Origin: Macquaria australasica
Taxonomy: Eukaryota > Chordata > Actinopteri > Centrarchiformes > Percichthyidae
Assembly (NCBI GenBank): GCA_005408345.1
Contig: SEMN01000415.1
Location: 248,001 to 312,000 of the forward strand
Reading direction: 5' to 3'
Length of the DNA: 64,000 nt
The notes under the pieces are model-generated. The model had not been told where the DNA came from, made no database searches, and saw nothing but the letters and a program-made list of their open reading frames with translations. A program made the position numbers and the translations under genes. Positions 1 to 11,467 of the stretch are shown here, in pieces; position 1 is the stretch's first letter, and each line of letters opens with the position of its first letter.

Positions 1-3000
1 GCCTGTCTACATGAACACCAGCAGCTTTAGAGCTTAGGAGAAAACAAACATGAGGATTGTCCCCTGTGAGCTGGTGGAGTCCTGAGTGCTCTCAGTGCAT
101 GGTTCATGTAATGTCAAAACCTCCCCACAATAGGCCCCAATAACATCTGATCAAACAGTAGCTGGCACGTAGTTCTGTTGCACTTATCGGCACCATTAAG
201 CCAAACCAGTGAGAAACAGTGAGGACCCAACACACTCACCCACAGCGTTCGCAATTAGGCCTGATTAGACTTATTTCAGAGGCACAAAGGTTATCATTGT
301 GTCAATACAAAATAAGGATGGAAACAGACAGACACAGAGGCATGGAAGACAATTCCCCCTTGTCAGAGCAGAAGTAATCCAAGATTACACACTTTTTAAG
401 TTGAAAGTAATCAATGTAAGTTCTTGCAAAGTAACACAAAAAATAAAACACAAGATAATCCAATTACAGCTAAACTTAATTCATCCAAAAATCAAATTCC
501 AACTGTTCAACCCAACAAGCCAAAAAAGGGGAAAAAAAGGCTAAATTAAATCAGGAACCGCCTTATGAAATAAAAACATTCTGTGGCTTATTAACATAAC
601 ATCAAGCATGAACATGGATACATACTGTTGCTTAAGTAAACATATGTGTCTTTGTGTGGCTAAAGCTCTCCAAGGATGGGATATAAAGGCTTACTGTTTG
701 TCACGTGTTTGCAGCTGCACCTCAATACAGTTATGACGTCCTCTCCCAGTGCTTTTCCACCTGCCTGAGGACATACTGGGCACAGTAGTTTAACAAAGTT
801 CATGTCCCAACACACAACAAAGCAAGACACAGCCTCTTATGTCACCTTAACAATGGGGCAAGAAGCTCATATCATAACTGAAAATCACGATGTTTTGTCA
901 TCTCTCATGACGACCAGATATAAGAATCTATGGTTTCTCATTTTGCAAGAAATGTGATCATGTTAACAGCCACCTCAGCTGCCCTGGCTAACCAAAGCTA
1001 CCTCTCAGTAGAAGAGAATGAAAAAAGTAATGTTTTTTTTGTTTTTATGATACTCCGTAATACCGATGGATATGCAAAATGTCTGCGTTTTAAAATAAGA
1101 CCTAGCGTAAGCACCAACTTTTCATCCAAACTTAGTTTATTGACAGTTTGAAGTTTGCTAAATACTGATTTAGAATTTTAAAGCGGTGTCAAGTATGTCA
1201 CTCTTGCCCTGAATTGGCTCACAAGTGTGTCCCACTGTGTGATCAACAGCACCCACAAGACAGCAGAGGGTCAGCCAGTGAGAGATTCTACTGGGGTCCA
1301 GTTCCAAGTCAGAGCAGAGGTGGAAAACACACAGGCCTGTGGTTTACACTGTGCAGGCTCGGGGTGTCTATTGCTGGCTTGATAACGGCACAATGGAGTT
1401 GAGTTGAGTCAGTGTTAAATGTGTGCATGCTGTCATGAGAGTCTCACTGAGGACGTAAATGAGTATCCAGTAGCCAAGTAAAATGTTACAATATGACAGT
1501 GTTTGTTTAACTCTAACTATTATTCTGGTAAAATATTATGTATATAGCCTGTTGTCATGGATACACCAACCAGAGTCCACCTTATGCATAACTGATTACG
1601 GCTGGATCAGAAACTTTTATGATATATATACATGCGGACTGAAGTTGTATTTCAAATCGAGGAAGTCAAACTTGATTTTAAGCATCCAACCTTTCAAACA
1701 AAAGGAACACACACAACGAGACACACATGTTAGAATGTCTTCATGTTAAACTCGAACACATGTATGAACTCGATATTGATATTGATAGATGCAAGGGGGG
1801 TCTTTCCTCAAGCGTTACACAATGTACCCTTTGTCATGTCTACAGCTAAGAATAGATGAACTGTCACCCAAAAACAAAGCAAAGAGTTAGAGTTTTAAAA
1901 AAAAGTTAAGAGTTAGAGTTAAAAATAAGAATAAGAATGCCTGTATTATAAACAGGAAATACCTGGCAAACAATCATGTCACTAACAATGACTGCGCCAG
2001 GATGTTGTACATGCAGCAGTGCACTGGTAGAATAACTCATGCATTCCACATGGTCCACCTTGCACATGCTAGCTTGTTGGCTGCCAAACCAGTTTCTGTT
2101 GCGTAATAATGCCGAATGAGGTATGTTCAAGATGCCTTTCTGACTGCTGCAAACATTTGGAACCCAGTAGAGAGGCCAGACACCTCGAAAGTGCGTCTGC
2201 CTCGAATTTGTTGCCTCTTCTACTCTCAGCTTTCAAACAGCAGACAAACAGCCTGCCCAGCTGGCCCGGCACATACACCACAGGAAACATGATACAACAC
2301 AGGCATATTTGAGATCAATGCAAAACGTGAGCATAACTGGATGTCTGTTTGTGAACAAGAATAACGTGGACAAGTGTAAGACTTCAGCTTGTCTTACAGC
2401 AGGTGAAGAATCATGTTGGCACAACCCCAAAATCACATGATTCATAAATAATCACACACACAAAAAAAACATGTATTAAGCACTTATTCTAACCGCAAAC
2501 TCTTACTCACATGCAAGCAAACACGCAGACACACACATCAGTGCCACTGGGGTGAGCTCTTGAGCACACTGCCTTACACATACAGTGTGACCTAAACTGC
2601 ATTTCAGCAAAGACCAACTGCACATTGATTTTCAAACACTGACTCCCACGTTCCTGATTTTGGAGTGTTTGGACACATTTCGGTTTATTACTCAAGAGTG
2701 GCATGCTGATCAGCATGTAAATGTGCTGACACGATATTGTGTCTATTCAGTTGTTGTCACACTATATTCACCAGAGAGATGTCTGATCCCCTAAAGAGGA
2801 AAGCACAAAGATGGATTAACTTTGCCAAAAATCCAGGGTGCTCTGTTTGTCATTTCCCACCAAGCGGTGGCCTAAATACTTAATACCAAAGCAAACATGT
2901 TTGGATCATTGACTAATCTACTGTGTGTTGACATTAAATGACAGTTGTCACCTCAAGGTGATTTTCAGTTCAGGCTTTGCAGGACATTCCTTTGTCTTGT

Positions 3001-3370
3001 GTTTGTAGATTCAGTCCATCATAACATTTAAATAGGTGGGCCTCACTGTACATTTTGACATCATAGTAGATTTACAGTAAAGGACTTTTAAGGGATATTA
3101 TGAAAACATTACAGTGAAAGATTGGTATTGTTTAAAGGGGACCTTTGAGGTCACTGAAAACTCACTTTAGGACTTCTTTAGTGCCTATAACAATACTCCA
3201 GAAATAATATATATTATTTGAGAGATTACCACTGATCCCCTAATTACCTTCTTACCTGCATTTTCTCAGTCTACTGAGAAACTTTACAATGCTATTAGGT
3301 GTACTTCTCTCTTGTTCCCGATATAATTGCTGTTGTGTGTAAGGTGTGTTTGACACTTGGACAGGCCTAC
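1..3370 (-). other. tbc1d4: Probable tbc1d4 intron 1, non-coding
   Basis: This stretch lies downstream of the donor site of tbc1d4 coding exon 1 on the minus strand. I see no ORF with recognisable homology and no further TBC1D4 exon; the family's first intron is usually very long, so the next exon is probably beyond the left edge. The sequence is AT-rich and unique-looking, with a short CA-rich patch near 2452-2465 and a repeat-like segment around 3130-3240. Confidence 0.6.
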
Positions 3371-3769
3371 CTGGCTGGGGTCGCAGGCCTTAAAGACGTG
3401 ACAGGACATCTCGGACTCAGGGTTGTCAGGCTGGCCCCGCAGGAGATAGGCAAAATAGCTGAGGTCATTGCTGTTGTGAATGAAGCGAGAGATGAGCTGC
3501 GCTTTGTGCTCGAATATAAAGACTTTAGAGTTGTTGCTGCTGGACGGGACACATCGCACGAAGGGGGGGTTGAGGATCAGCTGAACTTCTCTCGGCTGCA
3601 CCACCGGGCCGCAGTCGCCTTTCTCACTCCTCCTGCGGATCTCAGCCACCAGCCACGGCAGCATGGGCAGGGTGGTCCGCCTGTCCAGCGAGGACCAGCC
3701 GATGTAAGTCAGGGAGAACCTCCTGTCTGACTTCGGAGGACTCTTCTCCCTCTCATCCTGACTCTCCAT
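3371..3769 (-). CDS. tbc1d4: tbc1d4 coding exon 1 (N-terminal PTB/PID region), partial gene
   Basis: First coding exon of TBC1D4 (AS160), the Rab GTPase-activating protein that links insulin/Akt signalling to GLUT4 vesicle traffic. The 133 codons contain the hallmarks of the first phosphotyrosine-binding domain: DRRTTLPMLPWLVAEIRRRS, then VFIFEHKAQLISRFIHNSND, then FAYLLRGQPDNPESEM and CHVFKACDPSQ. The exon ends in phase 0 at CAG followed by gtaggc. I chose the ATG at 3767-3769 (MESQDEREK) because the homology starts just after it. The frame stays open upstream to an ATG at 3899-3901, adding 44 unsupported residues. The second PTB domain, Akt-phosphorylated linker and TBC catalytic domain are not in the window. 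The neighbour commd6 on the same strand matches the human order. The closely related TBC1D1 is an alternative, but the synteny argues for TBC1D4. Confidence 0.88.
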
Positions 3770-6154
3770 GTCGACCCAGCAGACTTTCGGCCGAAGCTCG
3801 ATGACAGCGATGTGAAACTGAATATTACTTTTGTTTTTTAAATGATGCCGATGTACCATCCCCTGCAACCAAGGCCAGGCGTAGTTGTGGTTAGTTTGCA
3901 ACAGTTTCTATGTCCACATCCATAGTGAAAGTTCATCCAACGAAGCGATTAGCTACATGCACAACATGTGCTCGCCCTCTAGATCAGCTGCAACACTCCA
4001 TGTTATCCAAATCTGGACAGTTTTCCTTTCCTTTCAAGGACTTCAAGTAAATTCACTTATATGGTCATGTATTTGTAGCTTGCTTCTCTGCTCTGTTCCT
4101 CCCGTGTTTGCATGGGCAGTGAGTCAAACGCTAAACAGTCCTGCACTGTACTATCCCAGCCGAGCTTGCTTGCTAAAACGTGGCTTTGGATGGCTCCTGT
4201 GTAAACACAAGTCGCCCTGTGAAATCTGATTTCTTTGACGCGCTATACGCCGCTCCTGAGCGCATCACTGGGCGGCGCATTAATAGAGCCCCAGCCCTAA
4301 AATCCTGTTAGGTGCCGCGTTTGCATTTTTCTTTCTCAGCGGTCTATAAAATACATATATTGATGCTTCTTTGTCGCCTTTAACTGCAGCCTCCCGACTG
4401 TGATCCTTTCTTCCACAACGCCTCGGAGGCGGAGCGGCTGTGCGCGTCTACGACCCGCCCAACCATCCCATGTGCTGGAGGAGTGGGCAGGGCAGAGACG
4501 CTGTGTGAAACGTGACAGGACGAGGCTCCACCTTTCCCGACAGTGCATACTAACTGGAAAGCCTCTTCCATGGTATTGTGGAAAATGTTTGCACCCCCAT
4601 GGCACTAGTGTTCCGGGCCCATAACTCTGTTAGTTGTTATCCTTTCACCAGGTAAAACGAGCAGGGGTCGTGAAGACCAGACTTGGCCAAATACTATGTT
4701 GGCAGCAAAATGAACCATATGCAATACTTCACTAGTTCACAACTTTTACAAGCAGACTGTGCTGATTCATAGTCCTGGAAAGCTGTAATCACATCTGATA
4801 TGCTTTATGCACTAGGAGTTACAGTCTACCAAATGCCATAATTCCAAGCACTGCGCCTATTCCAAAAATAGTAGCTGTGCCATATATAACCTCATCACTG
4901 AGGCAGTAGCTATTACAGCTCTGCAGCCTACCAAACCCCACACTACTGGTGAGGACCATGTGTGTCCATATTTTAACTGTAGATTACTTTTATATTGCAG
5001 GGCAGGTAGGCCCCAGACCCTCATTTGATGAAATCATATGGTTGTATTTATGTTTTTAACTGTTGACATTGTATTGAATTGACTGTCTACAATGCATTGC
5101 GGTGAAAATGGAAATTTATGATTAAAATCGTACACAATTGGCACACTGGATATTTGAAATATCCCTAATTTTGCTGCAGTCCCTCTGGACTCCGCACCAG
5201 AATGTCTATAGATCCGCAGACTTCACATCGGGAGCTACTGTTAGACAACAAAACTACCCGAAGGTAGGTCAGAATTATTTCTCTGTGGATTCTACATATA
5301 AAGACAACAATTTACAGGATTCAATCAATTTAGTGTATAATTGCGTTTAGTTTGATTCGCTCTGAGCTGTGAGGTTGGGATCAAATAGCCATGCAATGAA
5401 GGTTTTCATTTAATGATGATTTATTGCATCACTGTTGTATGACATCCAAGTAAGCACAGGCCAAAGTAGAAAAAAGGCAAAGGCCTCCTCAGAACCACAC
5501 AGTATGCATTTCAGCATTACCAGGGTGAACACAAACAGCAAAAGTAAGTCTTCATAATTTATTAACAACTAACAAAAAAACAAGGAATGTAAAAAGTTCA
5601 CATGGATCATTTTACTTCACAAGCTTTTCAAAATTAAAAACTGTCCTGCAAAGTCTATATGAGATTTTAGCCACTAACTGGAACTATATATAGTATACAG
5701 GATGTTGTATTGTGGGCTAGTTAATATCTCTTACCCTTGAAAAAAATAAAGCAACATAAGCAGCGCAATGTATTTTCATTTTGTACAGTCTAAAAGTACA
5801 AAATCAGAAGCGAACTGGAGTTAAGTGCAAACTATGATAAATCTAAACCATATCAATGTTAGACATTTTGTAACAAATGAGGCACAATGTAAATATTAGT
5901 CAGGGTTTTTCAGTATTAGCAGTGTAGATATACAATGCATATTACACACTTAAATATTGGCATTTTGAACTATTTAAACAGCTGGAGGTCCTAAAAGTAA
6001 GTAATTGAGGAGCTTATACAATCTGGAAAATCTGGAAAAATGGAAGTGCAAGCAGACAATTGAGACAGCCAGCAAACAAATACATGTCAAGCTGTTCTTC
6101 CATACATGTAAACTGGGGTGTAATGTGACAAGCACTTAGGTGTGCTTGCAACCA
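3770..6154. other. Region between tbc1d4 exon 1 and commd6
   Basis: Contains the tbc1d4 5' flank (a GC-richer patch around 4220-4620 may be its promoter side) and the commd6 3' UTR on the minus strand, which runs down from 6154. No supported coding region was seen. Several ORFs of 60-115 codons lack homology or splice context. Confidence 0.5.
5558..5563 (-). terminator. commd6: Candidate commd6 polyadenylation signal
   Basis: AATAAA on the minus strand, about 590 nt after the commd6 stop and the first such hexamer downstream of it. A second copy lies at 5420-5425. No transcript evidence. Confidence 0.35.
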
Positions 6155-8667
6155 TCATACGGTCTCCATAACAGCTGCCATCTCCTTGAACTGCTTGTGA
6201 AAGTTCTGCAGAGGACAAAAAAGAAATCTCAAAACCAAGCCAGTAATAAATTACACCAACAACACTACATTCACATCAACAAATACAGACCTGGAACTGG
6301 GGAATGGTCATCTCAAAAGACCGCTGACAAATCTGTCCAGAAGGCTCAACGATCTTCAGCAGTAGAGACACGTATGGGGAGTTGAGAGATCGGCAGGTGT
6401 CGGAGCTCACTGCCATGCCAAGCTTCCACTGCATGTCCACTAACTAGAGAGACATAGCAAAACAACAAACATGCTAAGTCTCATCAGCCATATGAATATG
6501 AGTGACACTGCTTTAAAGCATTACATTCGGACATACCTGGCTGATGCTGAGCATGGCCTGGACCTCCTGCTGAGCATGGACTAATGGACCGTGTTCACTC
6601 CACAACCTGTGGAACACCTGGAGGGAAGCTTTAGGCCACTTATTATTGCCTTCTTCCAGCCTCGCCACAAGGTCATCCCCACAGAGGTTGTTCTTCCCAG
6701 CTGACCTGGTGATACAAATATTATCACTCCTTACAACAATGTGCTTCTTTATGCATGATTTACCCTTTTGCCAGGCCCAGAAACCCAGGACAAAAGCTGT
6801 TAAAGCTCCATTACACAAGTGAAGCCAATGCTATGGACATGTTCTTATCAAGGGGATTTGGAATCAACATACAAATACATCAAACTGGACAAACACATCA
6901 ACATGCAGGGCCTTGATCAATAACATACAGAATAAGCATGGGCTACATGGGAGAAGACACACCAGTTATCCACTTTTGACAAGACACATTCAGAGGCAAA
7001 AAAAATTTAAAAAATAGGACGAAAGATACCTGAATGTTAACAAGAGAAATCTGATAATGTTTTGTAGAGCTTCATGGTCAAGTCTGACTCCAGCTCTCTG
7101 AAATATCTGCGCAGAAAAGAAAAAAAACAGTAATGAAAGAGGAACTTGGGAAGATGGGTTACTATGAGTTAAAAAATATTCTAAGGAAATATTGACTCAC
7201 ATCAGAAATTTCAGCTGAATCTACTCCTCTAGTCTGACCTTGAAGATATGTCAGAATGTGCTGACACTGTGGAGATTATAAGATTAGTTATCAGAACTAC
7301 AGAACTACTTCTATGTAACACCGCCACATCCTGTTTGACTTGTGCAGAGTAGAGCTGCTAATACAATGAACACAATGAACTACATATACTACTACGTTGT
7401 ATTTAACATCCAATGGTTATTAATCCCACTGAGAGGTTTGCTCCACAACACCTTTATCCTGTTGCAAATCTTATAAGATGACGTGTGAAGAGGCATGTTT
7501 GAAATTATTGTCATTTAGGAAATATGTGCCTGTGGTAATCAGACAAATACTACAGGTCAACAGTAACAACATGTGTGACTTGTGCAGTGCTTCTCTTCTA
7601 AGCACTTCTATATCACTCACTTAAATATTAATTAAGGACTATGCTATATGCTTAGTTCCCTTTTTGTTTTTGGTCTGCATGGGGATATATACAACCAGAG
7701 ATAAAATATACTCACTGCTTCAGCCAGCAGTTCTGGAGAAAGCCTACAGATGTTGTCCACAACTTTGTTGACACCTGAAGCACAGAAGTGAAGCAATCAA
7801 TTTATCACAGGTTTTCCCACACTTTTCTGGACCACATTACTGGTTTCAAAATGCCCACTAGTCACACGAGTCTGACTATGGCGCCTCCTTGTTCTCTTTT
7901 CAAGAGCAGGCAAGCAACTTCAACCGCAATAGCATTTATGATAGAAATTATAATTTACACAATACAAATATGAGTAAACACGTGACCTGAAGAAATCTCA
8001 GTAGAAATCTTTTATTTTTTCTCAGAACTTTATTCAGTAAACAGACAAAATATAACACATAAGAGAAGACGCCAGGGGATAATAAGCAGGGCCAACACAT
8101 AAAGCAAGACATAATAAAAAAATAATAATAAATCAATGCGTAAGAGAAAAGTTAGGCTATAAATTAAAACCACAGCATTCTCTTTCAGCCACTCTTCCAC
8201 GAAATCTGGCGCAGTAATACTGATGCAATGCGGTCACAGGTGCGTGATTATATAGTATTTTACAACGGCTTCGGACGCGGCTCAGCCAATCATAATCAAG
8301 GACCGGAACTTTCCGTTGTAAGCGTTATTAAACATCGCCGGTTGCCTGTTACCCGAACTTATACTACAAACTGGGGCTGGGCTTAAATTGTGGTTCGGGT
8401 AGGGTTGGGGTCAGGTTGAGCATCTCAGAGGACAATTTGTTAGGGATATGGTTTGGTTCAGGTGTACCAAAGTTAAGGGGAACCACGTATCGACAGGGAG
8501 ACGATCTTCGACGCACCTCCGGGTAGCTTCCGTGTCCAGGTAACGCGAATGAGTAAGTAACAGATTGTAAAAGACAGATAAAAAGCACGGCCTATTCGTG
8601 TCTCTAGTCAAAGTGCAATCTACTGAAAACACCGAAACCCACCGTGTGATTCCTCAGCTGCTGGCAT
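6155..8667 (-). CDS. commd6: COMM domain-containing protein 6, complete 7-exon gene
   Basis: Encodes a COMMD family protein. These proteins assemble into a hetero-decameric ring that joins CCDC22/CCDC93 in the CCC complex for endosomal cargo recycling, and are also linked to NF-kB control. Minus-strand coding exons: 8643-8667, 7716-7774, 7201-7266, 7030-7106, 6537-6705, 6291-6443 and 6155-6205. They sum to 600 nt (199 residues plus stop), and every junction is in phase with AG/GT borders. Residues 1-132 form the helical N-terminal domain. The COMM domain is residues 133-199, with the signatures LVDMQWKLGMAVSSDTCRSL, SFEMTIPQFQ and FHKQFKEMAAVMETV at the C terminus. The start is the ATG at 8665-8667 (MPAAEESHG). 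The C-terminal half closely matches human COMMD6, but the human main product is only about 85 residues, so this fish gene keeps the full-length architecture. Confidence 0.9.
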
Positions 8668-10191
8668 CTTCTCTCAGTCAGGCTGCGGTGTGGCCAACTT
8701 AGCGGCTTTTTTAAAATGTATTATTAGTATTCTTGAGAAGAAACACCCGCCTAGTGACAAATATAAAGCGACTTTTTGGGCAGACAACCCCTCTCCTTAA
8801 GCGAGACTCGCTAATATTCTTCTTCTTCGTGTATATTTGCGGATCGCATCCATCGTAAAAGGTGCATACCGCCAACTAGTGCGTCGGAGTGTCTTCTTCT
8901 TTGAGGTTTTCAGGCAGTTTGCATCCTTGACTTTCTATTATTGCCTCCTTCTGAATATGGTCTTCCTCTGCGTCCATTTATTTTAAAGTCCCTCCACACT
9001 GTCTCAGATATACTCTTTCCCCATAATCTCCCCCCCCCCCCCAAAAAATACTTGGCATGTAGAGGAGTGAGTTTATTCCAGGGTCTGGATTCATGACACT
9101 GAAAAAAAATTGAAGTTAGATATAGATGCATATTGATTTGATTAAAGCTTGAAAAATGGCTATTGACAAAGCCAGTTAAAGTCACTTACGTTTAGCTTGA
9201 CTTCCTTTTTTATTTTACTTAAATTGTTCTTAAATCTTGTACACATTATGTAAATAGTAATGCCATGGCGTCACAAATATGCAAAACAGCACATAATCCA
9301 GCAACATCTACAGACTCTTGGAGCAGGTTTTAGCTACTTTCCATTGAAAATCGTTGGCAGCACCGGTGGAGGGACCACTTACAGCACATCTGGACCGGAC
9401 TCAGACTGGTTTCTGCACTCTGTCCTGCAGCATTTTGGCAGAGAGTTTCTGCCGAAATCACCAATTGCAACAAGCAAATTGCATTTACCGCTTTTACACA
9501 GGTTTTAACTGATTCTTTGACTTGCCATACAATAATTCTCCAGAAGAGGGAGCAAGTAAGCAAGCAACTGATCGTTTATGTAGAATGGAAAGATGTGTCC
9601 ATAACAAAGACCAATGACCCCAGCAAGGAAATTCTCTTTTTGTTGGTGTTTTGTTCCAGGAATCCTCAATGAATGTTCAAACAATGGTGGTTTTTATTAA
9701 AAGTATACTATATTACAATTTTTATTTTAAGTGTGATCAAAGTACTTACGAGCGTTTGATGAAAGCATGAAATAAATATACTTTTAAGTAAGTACATAAA
9801 TGTGTCAGTATATTTACAACATACTTCGAAAGATTTCGATGTATTTTAAATACACTAAAAAAAAGTTATCTCAGGGCACTTTTTTCATATAGAGCAGGTC
9901 TAGACTGACTCTTTATATTGAAGATACTGTAGATACAATATAAGTAATATAAAGTTTTTCAGATGAAGAATGTCCCGTCATAATCCAGGTGGTATGTTGA
10001 TTTTGTTTCCCTCAAAAACATATTTTACTAATGCACAATTGCTGCACAGATTATTGTGAAACAATGATGAAGTACCAGAACTAGTCTCAGTAAATAGCCT
10101 GCAGTGAAAGCAGCTGATTACATGTGGACTCTTGTTATGGCTGACTAGGATCTGTTTAGTCAACATCTTTGAGCTCCTTTCGTTTGCTCAC
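8668..10191. other. Interval between commd6 and the scd-like pseudogene
   Basis: Holds the commd6 5' flank, a repeat-like stretch at about 8816-8900, a C homopolymer at about 9031-9044, and AT-rich DNA. I searched the minus strand for the missing last desaturase exons (third histidine box) and saw nothing resembling them. Confidence 0.5.
8816..8900. repeat. Repeat-like CTTCTTC / GGTGCATACCGCC stretch
   Basis: A CTTCTTC-rich start followed by a segment with GGATCGCATCCATCGTAA and GGTGCATACCGCC resembles a short dispersed repeat I recall from fish genomes. It appears only once in this window, so the call rests on memory. Confidence 0.3.
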
Positions 10192-11467
10192 CTTCTCTAA
10201 AACATAACCACTTTATCTGCCTTCAGGTCTGAACGATCCAATTTTTGGCCCTTCTCAATGATGTCGGGATGGTTGCGAACCAGGAGCCAACCAATGTGGG
10301 CGAATACAAAACCCCGCTTGGCATTGTGGGGGTCTGCGTTCGTCTCTGAGTACTTGTGGTGGACACGGTGGTCCCTCGTCCACTCATATGTCATTCTGCA
10401 CACACGGAGACAGGCAGAGGTGGAGAGGATTATGTGAGGCATCCAAAGATATACACGGAAGTTTCAGATCATCAGATGAAGGTCAGGGATCATATGGTTA
10501 CAAAACAATAAATGCATACCACTCAGATTACATTAGTTTGCTAAAATCCTACACAATTATTTGAAAATCGTATCATTGCCACTTTAATTCAGATAGTAAA
10601 TGCTGTAACAAGTAAATGTGATGAATATAAATCAAAAAATACATAAGATAAAGTAGCAACTGCCATGGAATAAATGGGAATATTTCTATTTCTTTCTGTT
10701 TTACCTGAAAGGCTATAGATTGACAGAGAGCGAGGAAGACTCGCAGGGGAAAAGAAGCCTTAAAGGATCGGTGGCTCCATAATCTGTGTGCTCCAGCAGT
10801 CACACCAAGACTACCGAAGATGTAGCACACTACAGCTGGAAGAAAGAGAGGCATAAAGCACAGGTATCTTAGGGAAAACTGACACCACTACATCCGTGAG
10901 TCACTGGGACACCATGTTCTTGTCAATTAAACCCAGTCCTCTCTGTTGGGTGAATAGTCATCTATGTGGGGAGATGGGACAGTGGGAGCACGCAGGTCTG
11001 CCCTCATAGTGTTGTTCTAAAACTGCTGAATGTGTTTCTGCTTGAAGCGTAGACGAGGGAACCTAGGATTTGAGAATCAATGGGTTTCAGACTGGCAAAG
11101 AGCATTTGTTTGCAATGATCATCTATTCTCTGGCTGTAGCCTGCAGGAAGTGACTGGCATGGTAAACCAACAAAATGTTGCAAAGCCAAGCCTGCTACAG
11201 TATTTACTTAATACTTACACCATGCAAGAGTTAAAACCGACACAGAAGGAATGAGCGTCAGTCCATAAAGCGCACCAATATGTAAGAGGGACATCAGTAT
11301 GATATTTCTCCACATCACCACCATTGGCGCTTTGGGACCATCTTCTCTTTATAGGTGTGGTCAAAAGCGTCCTGCACCTCCGATGTTTCAGCCATGGCGT
11401 CTCCACTTTGTTGCTTGCCAGCATGATGAGTCATGGTTTCCATTTCAATCATTTTGCTGAAGGTTTT
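10192..11467 (-). pseudogene. scd: Stearoyl-CoA desaturase (delta-9 desaturase) pseudogene, 3' truncated
   Basis: Three scd-type exons on the minus strand with intact splice borders. Exon A (11219-11467, ATG at 11450-11452) encodes the N terminus (FDHTYKEK) and a first membrane segment (WRNIILMSLLHIGALYG). Exon B (10705-10835, 131 nt) carries histidine box 1, GAHRLWSHRS. Exon C (10192-10395, 204 nt) carries box 2, DHRVHHKYSETNADPHN. The intact enzyme introduces the delta-9 double bond into C16/C18 acyl-CoA at the ER using a di-iron centre bound by three histidine boxes. Lesions: a net -1 frameshift near 11328-11335, a 2-bp loss near 10384-10390 at the start of exon C that puts a stop in frame, and a TAG at 10197-10199 where the family has a Gln codon (VVMF, then stop). 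The last exons with box 3 (HNYHH type) are absent. Retained introns mean a DNA-level duplicate, not a retrocopy. Confidence 0.87.

Noticed and set aside
3299..3730. 143-codon plus-strand ORF
   Set aside because: It is the antisense shadow of tbc1d4 exon 1, whose minus-strand translation has clear PTB-domain homology.
8910..9185. 91-codon minus-strand ORF below the scd remnant
   Set aside because: Considered as the missing desaturase 3' exon, but it has no histidine box or desaturase motif and includes a C homopolymer.
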